DNA of 11,425 nt from W0P28-013 sp963638355 (GTDB taxonomy: Bacteria > Bacteroidota > Bacteroidia > Bacteroidales > Paludibacteraceae), in assembly GCA_963638355.1 (NCBI GenBank), contig CAVHRT010000055.1, positions 1 through 11,425 on the forward strand, given 5' to 3'. Made by a program: the position numbers and the translations under genes. Shown here piece by piece: positions 1 to 5,955 of this stretch (positions are counted from its first letter, which is position 1; the number at the start of each line of letters is the position of its first letter). A model generated the notes under the pieces. The model saw only the letters and a list, made by a program, of their open reading frames with translations. It searched no databases and had not been told where the DNA came from.

Positions 1-1
1 C

Positions 2-139
2 AATACAGACTATACTGGAACAAAATTCAAACCATCAAATTCTGAAGAAAATAATTCAGTAAGGTTAACTGCCGATTTTGATTTATTGCAAACAAAAAAA
101 TACCACAAAATGCTGTGGAATCCCCAATTTGAAATTTGA
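2..139 (+). CDS. possible 3' end of an unidentified upstream gene
   Basis: A reading frame is open from the first bases of the window for 45 codons to a TGA at 137-139. The residues are mixed and polar, with no low-complexity bias until the last few codons, which run into the 7-nt repeat that starts near 126. No family is recognised. The frame could equally be chance in a short stretch. It is listed because it is the only open plus-strand frame entering from the left edge and it ends 24 nt before gcvT. Confidence 0.3.
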   Translation, partial: NTDYTGTKFKPSNSEENNSVRLTADFDLLQTKKYHKMLWNPQFEI

Positions 140-158
140 AATCTGAAATCTGAAATTA
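126..158. repeat. 7-nt iterated word run before gcvT
   Basis: Four tandem units with the pattern GAAATYT occupy 131-158 (gaaattt, gaaatct, gaaatct, gaaatta), preceded by a partial unit. The run ends 5 nt before the gcvT start codon, so it lies in the likely 5' untranslated region. It belongs to the same style of short-word repeats seen in the other gaps of this window. Confidence 0.8.
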
Positions 159-163
159 TAATT

Positions 164-1252
164 ATGAAAACAACACCATTTACCGAAACGCACATTGCGC
201 TAGGCGCAAAAATGAGCGAATTTGCGGGCTACAACATGCCCATAGAATACGGCTCGGGTATCATCGACGAACACATGACCGTGGTGAACGGCGTGGGCGT
301 GTTTGATGTGTCGCACATGGGCGAATTTTGGGTGAAAGGACCAAATGCACTCGCGCTGCTGCAAAAAGTTTGTAGCAACAACATCGCTGCACTGCCCATT
401 GGCAAGACGCAATACAACTGCTTTCCGAACGGCAAGGGCGGCATTGTGGACGACCTGATTGTGTACCACATCGACGACGAAAAATATCTGCTTGTAGTGA
501 ACGCCGCCAACATCGAGAAGGATTGGGAGTGGGTGAATGCCAACAACGCAGAGGCTGCGCAACTCGAAAATGCTAGCGACCGCATGGCGCAACTTGCTGT
601 GCAAGGGCCAAAAGCCATCGATCTGCTGCAGACTCTGACCGATGTGAAATTGGCTGAAATTCCGTATTACGCCTTCGTCATCGGTCGCTTGGCTGGCGTC
701 GACGATGTCATCATCTCGAACACGGGCTACACGGGCGCAGGCGGATTTGAGCTCTATTTTTCGCCGCAATTTGGTGAGCAGATTTGGAACGCTATTTTCG
801 AGGCTGGAAAACCTTGGGGCGTGAAACCGATCGGTCTGGGTGCGCGCGACACACTGCGTCTCGAGATGGGCTTTGCGCTCTACGGTCACGAAATTGACGA
901 CACCACTTCGCCCATCGAGGCGGGACTAAGTTGGATAACCAAACCTGCCGAAGGTAAAAATCTGATCGATGGGGAATTGTTCGCTCGTCAGCGTGCCGAA
1001 GGCGTTTCGCGCCGATTGGTAGGTTTCGAACTGCAAGAGCGTGGCATTCCGCGCGCTCACTACGAACTGACCGATGGTCACGGACGCGTGATTGGTCACG
1101 TAACCTCTGGCACCATGTCGCCAACGCGCAAAATCGGCATTGGCATGGGCTATGTTGAGACAAAGTTTTCAACAGTCGGCACTGAGATTGCCGTTCTTAT
1201 TCGTGGAAAAGAGTTGAAAGCCGTGGTCGTAAAACCACCTTTCAGAAAATAA
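164..1252 (+). CDS. gcvT: aminomethyltransferase, glycine cleavage system T protein
   Basis: This is the cytoplasmic T protein of the glycine cleavage system. It moves the aminomethyl carbon from lipoyl-H protein to tetrahydrofolate, giving 5,10-methylene-THF and ammonia. The 362-residue length is normal for the family. Visible family motifs are FDVSHMGE (47-54), GGIVDD (92-97, containing the Asp expected at the folate/catalytic site), SNTGYTGAGGFE (185-196), GARDTLRLEMG (226-236) and TSGTMSPT (314-321). The N-terminal GcvT fold and the C-terminal barrel are both present. The ATG at 164 gives the expected short N-terminus before the conserved HxxLGAKMSEFAGYNMP region. No gcvH or gcvP is adjacent. 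The next gene starts about 39 nt downstream on the same strand, so they may be cotranscribed. GcvT-like YgfZ or dimethylglycine dehydrogenase relatives are unlikely, because the whole T-protein motif set is intact. Confidence 0.96.
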   Translation: MKTTPFTETHIALGAKMSEFAGYNMPIEYGSGIIDEHMTVVNGVGVFDVSHMGEFWVKGPNALALLQKVCSNNIAALPIGKTQYNCFPNGKGGIVDDLIVYHIDDEKYLLVVNAANIEKDWEWVNANNAEAAQLENASDRMAQLAVQGPKAIDLLQTLTDVKLAEIPYYAFVIGRLAGVDDVIISNTGYTGAGGFELYFSPQFGEQIWNAIFEAGKPWGVKPIGLGARDTLRLEMGFALYGHEIDDTTSPIEAGLSWITKPAEGKNLIDGELFARQRAEGVSRRLVGFELQERGIPRAHYELTDGHGRVIGHVTSGTMSPTRKIGIGMGYVETKFSTVGTEIAVLIRGKELKAVVVKPPFRK

Positions 1253-1291
1253 TATAAACCATTGAAAGACAATAATTTAGAACAACAATCG

Positions 1292-1708
1292 ATGCTATCG
1301 ACTACTGTGCGAATAGTGGTTCGGTTTTCGGAAGTAGATGCCATTCGTATGGTTTGGCATGGCAACTATGTGCGCTACATGGAAGATGCGCGCGAGGCGT
1401 TCGGTCGTGAGTTTGGACTAGGGTATCAGACCATTTTCGACAACGGATTTTTTGCGCCAGTGTATGATATGCACCTGCGATACAAGCAGATGGCGACGGT
1501 AGACGATGTGGTTTTGGTTACGATAACCTATCATCCAGCGGCTGGCGGCAAACTGATTTTCGACTACGACATTCGCCGCGAAATCGATGGCGCACAACTT
1601 TGTACAGCCACTACCACGCAACTTTTCACCACGCACGATGGCGAATTCTACCCCGCAAATCCGCCATTCTATGCCGAATGGAAACGAAAATTTGGTCTGC
1701 CAGAATAG
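1292..1708 (+). CDS. acyl-CoA/acyl-ACP thioesterase, 4HBT hotdog family (YbgC/FadM-like)
   Basis: This is a 138-residue single hotdog-domain thioesterase, expected to hydrolyse acyl-CoA or acyl-ACP thioesters. The N-terminal block VRFSEVDAIRMVWHGNYVRY holds Asp16, aligned with the catalytic Asp of 4-hydroxybenzoyl-CoA thioesterases. It is followed by the H-G-N-Y (23-26) and MEDARE (30-35) segments typical of the family. I chose ATG 1292. A TTG at 1262 would add ten polar residues that the family lacks, although the frame is open there. The gene follows gcvT by 39 nt and is followed by a repeat-filled spacer, then by a second hotdog protein and an MMPL exporter. That set suggests work on a specialised acyl chain rather than bulk fatty-acid turnover. 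The substrate cannot be read from the sequence. Confidence 0.88.
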   Translation: MLSTTVRIVVRFSEVDAIRMVWHGNYVRYMEDAREAFGREFGLGYQTIFDNGFFAPVYDMHLRYKQMATVDDVVLVTITYHPAAGGKLIFDYDIRREIDGAQLCTATTTQLFTTHDGEFYPANPPFYAEWKRKFGLPE

Positions 1709-1967
1709 ATTATAGGTTATAGGTTAGAGGTTAGAGGTGAGAGGAGTGTTTTAATTGATAGTTGACAATTGATAATTGATAATTACGCGCCAAAGTTGAA
1801 TAGTGCGCAGTTCGATGGGCTCACCGCACCGCAATCTTCAAATCTTCAAATTTTCAAATGAAAAATAGTCGGTTATCTGCAGAAAGTTGTGGAATGCAAA
1901 ACTTTATGAACTTTATAACTCTATAAACTTAATAAACTTCTCATCAACTCATCAACTCATCAACTCA
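1709..1967. repeat. spacer built of several different short-word repeats
   Basis: The 267-bp gap between the thioesterase and the dehydratase contains no credible ORF and no visible promoter consensus. It is a patchwork of unrelated direct repeats. At 1709-1745 there are iterated ttataggt/ttagaggt words. At 1754-1785 gataatt words recur. At 1832-1860 there are cttcaaat words. At 1902-1939 there are ctttata/ctataaactt words. At 1942-1965 there are three exact copies of catcaact. The first array begins directly at the thioesterase stop codon and the last ends about 10 nt before the dehydratase ATG. Short non-repeated islands lie at about 1786-1831 and 1861-1900. Confidence 0.75.
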
Positions 1968-1975
1968 AATTTACC

Positions 1976-2341
1976 ATGCTAATTCCCGATTACTACACCA
2001 TACTGAACCGCCGCAGCGAAGGCGACGCCGAGGTTTTCGACATTGCGCTGCGCAGCGATAGCAAAGTTTACGAAGGGCATTTCCCCGGAACGCCCGTGTC
2101 GCCTGGCGTGTGCAACATTCAATTGCTGAAAGAGTGCGCCGAAAACACTGTTGGTCGACCATTGCTGCTGAATTATGTGCGTCAGTGCCGTTTGACTACG
2201 CTCGTTACGCCACAACAATTTCCCCAAGTGGAGGTGCGTATCAGCACCGAGCCGATGGAGGGCGGCATAAAACTTCACGCCACGCTGGGGCAGGGCAGCG
2301 ACATCTATCTTGACCTGAAAGGCGAGGCAACTTTTGTGTAA
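1976..2341 (+). CDS. FabZ-like hotdog 3-hydroxyacyl-ACP dehydratase homologue
   Basis: This is a 121-residue hotdog protein related to FabZ/FabA 3-hydroxyacyl-ACP dehydratases. The motif GHFPGTPVSPGV (34-45) supplies the catalytic-type His35. Fourteen residues later, where FabZ has its catalytic Glu and FabA an Asp, this protein has Gln49 (in N-I-Q-L-L-K-E). A Glu is present four residues further on, at position 53. The protein is shorter than E. coli FabZ (about 150 residues), mainly at the N-terminus. Only 24 nt separate its stop from the MMPL exporter start, so the two are probably one operon. A specialised dehydratase of a polyene-type or unusual fatty-acid pathway is the best guess. A non-catalytic hotdog partner is also possible. 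Confidence 0.82.
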   Translation: MLIPDYYTILNRRSEGDAEVFDIALRSDSKVYEGHFPGTPVSPGVCNIQLLKECAENTVGRPLLLNYVRQCRLTTLVTPQQFPQVEVRISTEPMEGGIKLHATLGQGSDIYLDLKGEATFV

Positions 2342-2365
2342 ATTTTCAACCCAAACATTAACCTT

Positions 2366-4867
2366 ATGGATAAATTTTTTGTTGCGACATATCGCTTTTT
2401 TGCCAAACATAAATGGCTGATGTACGCCACTTTAGTGGTCACGACCATCGTTTTCGTCTACTTCGGATTGCAGGTGAAATACGAGGAGGACATCTCGAAA
2501 CTGCTGCCGCAAACCGAACAGGCCGAAGCTAGCGGTGTGGCATTTGGAAATCTGCGTGTGAAGGACAAAATTTTCATCCAAATTGTTCCGAAAAATGACG
2601 AAATTTCGCCCGAAATGTTAGCTGTCGCTTGCGACGAATTTGTCGATGGCTTGCTGGCAAAAGATTCTGCCACGGACTACATCGCCAATGTGCTTTATCG
2701 CATCGACGACGACCTGCCAGTGATGGTGCTTGACTATGCGCTGATGCAGTTGCCAACTTTTGTCGATACCGCTTGCTACGCAGGTTTCTCGGAATTGCTC
2801 ATGCCCGAGGCGATTTCTGCACAAATGCAACAAAATGTGCAAATTATTGCTGAAGATGAGGACGGAACGCGCTCCGACATGGTGGCGCAGGATCCTGTGG
2901 CATTGCGGCGCGCCTTGTTGCCCGAAGGAAAATCGGTGGCGCATGGTTTGGGCGGTTTTGCCGTGGTCGATCGCCACTTTTTTGCACCCGATAGCACTGT
3001 GGTGCTGGCGTTTCTCTCGCCAAATTTCAAATCGTTCGACTCGAAAAGCGGCACGGCATTGGTGGAGATGGTCGAGAGCGAAATCGCCGATTTTAATGCG
3101 CAAAATGCTGATTATGAGGTGCTTTTCCATGGCTCGCCAGTACAGAGCGTGTTCAATTCGCGTCAGATAAAAAAGGATTTGGCCATGACCATGAGCGTGT
3201 CGCTTGTGCTGATTTGCTTGGTGGTCGGACTTTGCTTGAAACGCCCATCGAACCTGCTGATGATGCTTTGTCCCGTGATTTACGGCGCATTTTTTGCCCT
3301 TGCGTGCATGTTTTGGATAAAAGGCGGCATGTCGCTGCTAGCCATCGGCATTGGCGCGATAGTGCTTGGCGTGGCGCTTAGTTACTGTCTGCATGTGCTC
3401 ATTCATTCGAAATATGTGAGTGACCCTGAGCAGTTGCTCCGCGACCAATCAACGCCCGTTTGCCTCAGTTGCATCACTACCATTGGCGCATTTGCAGGTT
3501 TGCTTTTCACGCAGAGCGAATTGCTGAAAGATTTCGGACTGTTTGCCTCGTTTGCGCTCATCGGCACATCGCTTTGCGCACTCATTTTTCTGCCGCATTT
3601 CTTCCACGAAAAACAAAAAGAGCGTTCGGAGCGTGCCTTTGCGTTGCTCGACAAGATAAATTCTTTCCCACTCGATCGAAAAAAATGGCTGATTGTTGCC
3701 ATCATCATTTTGTGCGGAATCTGTTTCTATACTAGCACTTGGGTCACTTTCGATAGCGATTTGAAGCACATTGGTTACAACGAACCTATGGTGATGCGCT
3801 CCAAACATCTCTACGAAGAGAAGGTGAATCAAGGGCGTGCGTCGGTCTATTACGCCGCATCGGCCGACGATTTGGACGAGGCTCTGACGCGCAGTCGTGT
3901 CATTGTGCGTGTGTGCGACAGTCTGCAGCAGGCGGGCGTAGTGGCGCGCTATTCGGGCGTTTCGGCACTGTTCCTTACCACTGAAGAGCAACAGGCGCGC
4001 ATCGATGCTTGGCACCAGTATTGGACTGCCGATCGCATTGCAAAAACGCGTGCCGATGTGGCTTTGGCGGCTAAACAAAGTGGACTTCAGCCCGAATTTT
4101 TCGAGCCTTTCTTTGCACTGCTTGAGGCTGATTACGAGCCTGCTTCGCTCTGCGATGCTGGCGTGCTGCCCGAGAGTCTGCTGTCGAATTTCATCGAAAA
4201 AGTCGACGATAACTACCTTGTATTCACTTCTGCTTTGATGGACGAGCATGACAAAGAGCGCGTGAGCGACGCTGTGGCAGCCGTGCCGCATGCCGTGGTA
4301 ATCGATCCGTTCTACTACACGGGCGACATGGTGAAGATTGTGAACAGCGATTTCAATGTGGTTCTTTTGGTGTCGAGCATTTTTGTGTTCATCGTGCTGC
4401 TTATCTCGTTCAAAAGTCTGTCGCGCGCGCTGTTGGCGTTCTTGCCAATGTTCCTCAGTTGGTATGTGGTGCAGGGCATTATGGGCATTTTCGGCATGCA
4501 GTTCAACCTGATAAACATCATCATCTCGTCGTTCATTTTTGGCGTGGGCGTGGACTATAGCATTTTTGTGATGGACGGTCTGTTGGCTGACACGCGCCGT
4601 AACGATCCGCACATGCTCACCTATCACAAAACCGCCATTTTCTTCTCGGCATTTGTGCTGATAGTGGTGGTGACGACATTACTTTTCGCCACGCACCCAG
4701 CACTTAAATCGGTGGGTATCAGCACATTGATTGGCATGTTGTCGACCATTTTGTTCACCTACACATTGCAGCCATGCATCTTCCGATTGCTCGCCAAAAG
4801 CCAACTTTTTGCTCGCCGCTTTGCCCGCAAACCACGATTTGGAAAGAAAAAGGAAAACGAAGATTGA
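2366..4867 (+). CDS. MMPL/RND-superfamily lipid exporter
   Basis: This is an 833-residue inner-membrane transporter of the MMPL (RND superfamily) type, expected to move a lipid or lipid-linked product using proton motive force. The layout is the duplicated RND plan. TM1 is at about 19-37, a periplasmic domain runs to about 270, and five TM helices lie at about 272-412. TM7 is at about 440-459, with a second periplasmic domain to about 660, and five more helices at about 664-808. A basic, charged tail closes the protein (KKKENED). TM10 carries the conserved Asp730-Tyr731 pair (FGVGVDYS). The matching place in TM4 is Ser339-Tyr340 (LGVALSYC), so only one Asp-Tyr pair of the relay is present. 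It sits 24 nt after the hotdog dehydratase. MMPL exporters of this size accompany aryl-polyene/flexirubin loci in Bacteroidota, which is the likely but unproven role here. Confidence 0.9.
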   Translation: MDKFFVATYRFFAKHKWLMYATLVVTTIVFVYFGLQVKYEEDISKLLPQTEQAEASGVAFGNLRVKDKIFIQIVPKNDEISPEMLAVACDEFVDGLLAKDSATDYIANVLYRIDDDLPVMVLDYALMQLPTFVDTACYAGFSELLMPEAISAQMQQNVQIIAEDEDGTRSDMVAQDPVALRRALLPEGKSVAHGLGGFAVVDRHFFAPDSTVVLAFLSPNFKSFDSKSGTALVEMVESEIADFNAQNADYEVLFHGSPVQSVFNSRQIKKDLAMTMSVSLVLICLVVGLCLKRPSNLLMMLCPVIYGAFFALACMFWIKGGMSLLAIGIGAIVLGVALSYCLHVLIHSKYVSDPEQLLRDQSTPVCLSCITTIGAFAGLLFTQSELLKDFGLFASFALIGTSLCALIFLPHFFHEKQKERSERAFALLDKINSFPLDRKKWLIVAIIILCGICFYTSTWVTFDSDLKHIGYNEPMVMRSKHLYEEKVNQGRASVYYAASADDLDEALTRSRVIVRVCDSLQQAGVVARYSGVSALFLTTEEQQARIDAWHQYWTADRIAKTRADVALAAKQSGLQPEFFEPFFALLEADYEPASLCDAGVLPESLLSNFIEKVDDNYLVFTSALMDEHDKERVSDAVAAVPHAVVIDPFYYTGDMVKIVNSDFNVVLLVSSIFVFIVLLISFKSLSRALLAFLPMFLSWYVVQGIMGIFGMQFNLINIIISSFIFGVGVDYSIFVMDGLLADTRRNDPHMLTYHKTAIFFSAFVLIVVVTTLLFATHPALKSVGISTLIGMLSTILFTYTLQPCIFRLLAKSQLFARRFARKPRFGKKKENED

Positions 4868-4880
4868 GTGAAGAGTTAGG

Positions 4881-4935
4881 AAATTTCTAATTTCTAGATT
4901 TCTAATTTTTAGTTGTTGAAATGTTGAATTGTTTG
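4881..4935. repeat. short-word repeats after the exporter gene
   Basis: Starting 13 nt after the exporter stop, tttctaa/tttctag words recur at 4881-4911, followed by gttgaa/gttgaatt words at 4912-4935. The rest of the gap to 4985 is single-copy and includes gtagggacgc at 4951-4960. A gtaggg also follows the gttgaatt words near 10166, which suggests a shared motif. No hairpin terminator is visible in this gap. Confidence 0.65.
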
Positions 4936-4985
4936 GGTGAATGATTGTTTGTAGGGACGCATCGACTGCAATATTGGTCAAAATT

Positions 4986-5017
4986 TTTGTTTATATCGTA
5001 AAAAATGCCTATCTTTG
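4986..5017 (+). promoter_or_regulatory. Bacteroidota-type sigma-ABfr promoter
   Basis: The -33 element TTTG is at 4986-4989 and the -7 element TATCTTTG at 5010-5017 matches TAnnTTTG exactly. The spacer is 20 nt, inside the normal 19-21 range for Bacteroides promoters. Transcription should start near 5024, giving a leader of about 25 nt before the ATG at 5049 of the small lipoprotein gene. Confidence 0.8.
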
Positions 5018-5048
5018 TCGGACTTAAACCCCAAAATACACTACAATT

Positions 5049-5438
5049 ATGAAAAAAACACTCTTATGCGCTTGCGCCCTGCTTGCGCTTGTGGCTTGCA
5101 AGAATGGCGATGACGAACCTAAAAACACGCTGCTCGTTGGCTCGGAACGCCAAAACTTTTCGCCCGTTGGCAAAATCTATACACACTACGAAACGATAGA
5201 CGCAGACCCTTATTATTATGCCGCTCGCCACTTTGTTAATCAAGACTCCATGAAACACTATGATACGGAGCGTGCTGATGGTCAAGTTGGCAAATACAAT
5301 AACATCGGGTACACACTCTATTATTTCAGATACCCGTATGTGTTTAAGTCGTTAAATTCCGACACGCTTTTTACCTATATACAAGACAGCACTATTATGA
5401 GGGGTAAATCGGGCAAATTATACTATTTGGCAAATTAA
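5049..5438 (+). CDS. small orphan lipoprotein, function unknown
   Basis: This is a 129-residue predicted lipoprotein. Residues 1-16 form a signal peptide (K2-K3, then a hydrophobic core) with lipobox L14-V-A-C17. The acidic stretch GDDE follows at 20-23; charged residues just after the cysteine can influence surface export in Bacteroidota, but this one is not a clear signal. The mature part is rich in Tyr and Asp (DADPYYYAARHF, YNNIGYTLYYFRYPY) and has no domain I recognise. It could be a compact beta-rich fold. It has its own consensus promoter and stands alone on its strand. The stop codon shares three bases with the stop of the convergent 81-aa ORF, in a TTAA at 5435-5438. The AT content is higher than in the neighbouring housekeeping genes, and together with the lack of a family this suggests an accessory gene. 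Confidence 0.8.
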   Translation: MKKTLLCACALLALVACKNGDDEPKNTLLVGSERQNFSPVGKIYTHYETIDADPYYYAARHFVNQDSMKHYDTERADGQVGKYNNIGYTLYYFRYPYVFKSLNSDTLFTYIQDSTIMRGKSGKLYYLAN

Positions 5439-5680
5439 GCCTCGGAAGATGTTTTAATCTTCAAAGTCCCATCGCTATTGTATATTTGACCGATTTCAAG
5501 CCCCGTAGTGGTGGTGGGCAGACCACGAAAAAATATCTGTTGGCTGCTTCCGTTGAGGCGTGTCATGAAATAGCAGTCCTTACTCAATGCGCACACAATG
5601 CCGTCTTTGCCAATAATGGTCTTCGGTTTGTAGATATACTGCGTTACAATGGTGTCGGAGTAGGTCGCCGACAATTTCAT
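5435..5680 (-). CDS. 81-aa ORF resembling the C-terminus of a phage-type structural protein
   Basis: An 81-residue minus-strand ORF starts at the ATG at 5680. The frame stays open upstream to a stop at 5768-5770, so a longer or truncated version is possible. The C-terminal third (FFRGLPTTTTGLEIGQIYNS and then DGTLKIK) resembles a pattern I associate with C-termini of phage tail or capsid-associated proteins: GLP-ST-rich, then GL..G..(Y/W)N..GTLKI. That rests on memory of the family, not on a search. There is no signal peptide. It lies head to head with the 37-codon helix-turn-helix ORF (47-bp gap) and tail to tail with the orphan lipoprotein. It may be a whole small gene, or the remaining 3' end of a lost larger one. 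Function is unknown. Confidence 0.5.
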   Translation of the reverse strand: MKLSATYSDTIVTQYIYKPKTIIGKDGIVCALSKDCYFMTRLNGSSQQIFFRGLPTTTTGLEIGQIYNSDGTLKIKTSSEA

Positions 5681-5727
5681 GGCACGAGTACCCGAATAGA
5701 GCGGTAGAAAAACTAACCGAAAGAAAT

Positions 5728-5841
5728 ATGACCGAAAACAACTTGTATACCCGACTTCTGGCTTTAATTAGTGATAAAGGAGAGACCTCGCTATCGCTTG
5801 CAAGGGCTTTTAATATGCAGCAGCCAAATCTCACACAATAA
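5728..5841 (+). pseudogene. 37-codon stub of a helix-turn-helix (XRE-like) regulator
   Basis: ATG 5728 opens a 37-codon frame ending in TAA-TGA at 5839-5844. The protein has an amphipathic first helix (NLYTRLLALISDKG) followed by SLSLARAFNMQQPNLTQ. This matches the helix 2-turn-helix 3 layout of XRE/Cro-type DNA-binding domains: an Ala at the tight-packing position, then a Q-P-N-L-T recognition helix. An intact domain would need about 25-30 more residues, so this is a truncated gene or, less likely, a natural mini-protein. In the -1 frame from 5838 the codons read I-M-N-G-R-L before similarity fades, so a frameshift is possible. A hairpin terminator begins directly after the stop. Confidence 0.5.
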
Positions 5842-5843
5842 TG

Positions 5844-5879
5844 AACGGCCGACTTTTTTGTCGACCGTTTCTGTTTTTG
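5844..5879 (+). terminator. intrinsic terminator hairpin
   Basis: AACGGCCGAC (5844-5853) pairs with GTCGACCGTT (5860-5869), a 10-bp stem with one internal mismatch and a TTTTTT loop. A T-rich tail follows (TCTGTTTTTGC, with the T run at 5874-5878). The tail is on the plus strand, so it would end transcripts arriving from the helix-turn-helix stub. The stem would also form on the minus-strand transcript running out of pulA, but without a U run. Confidence 0.7.
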
Positions 5880-5897
5880 CAGATGAGGAGTTCATTC

Positions 5898-5954
5898 CTC
5901 ACTCCTCACTCCTAATTCCTAATTATTTCCGTCTTTATTCTTTTGTCCTTACTC
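5898..5954. repeat. pyrimidine-rich short-word repeats next to pulA stop
   Basis: Words of the type ctcact/cctaatt repeat at 5898-5924, and tccttact/tctttact words follow at 5944-5960, running into the pulA stop at 5956-5958. The whole gap 5439-5955 (517 bp) holds only the two small ORFs, the terminator and these repeats. Read from the pulA side, the repeats are purine-rich and begin immediately after the stop codon. Confidence 0.65.
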
Positions 5955-5955
5955 T

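Noticed and set aside
95..125. Small hairpin CCACA/TGTGG next to an A run, terminator-like on the minus strand
   Set aside because: The stem is only 5 bp and no minus-strand gene ends there.
10..195. 61-aa minus-strand ORF upstream of gcvT
   Set aside because: Its distinctive part is the translation of the 7-nt repeat, and it runs into the gcvT start.
1262..1291. TTG start giving a ten-residue longer thioesterase
   Set aside because: The extension is polar and not typical of the hotdog family, and an ATG at 1292 gives the usual N-terminus.
1861..1975. Search for a TAnnTTTG promoter in front of the dehydratase
   Set aside because: No match with a suitably spaced TTG was found, so no promoter is called for this operon.
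3449..4627. 392-aa minus-strand ORF opposite the MMPL gene, very rich in His and Gln
   Set aside because: It lies wholly inside a well-supported membrane transporter gene. Its composition is what the reverse strand of that gene's codon usage gives, and it has no domain.
5445..5462. Perfect 6-bp stem GAAGAT/ATCTTC after the small lipoprotein gene
   Set aside because: No T run follows on either strand, and it lies within the 3' end of the convergent ORF.
5580..5834. 84-aa minus-strand ORF overlapping the helix-turn-helix stub
   Set aside because: It overlaps two more convincing ORFs in other frames and shows no recognisable pattern.
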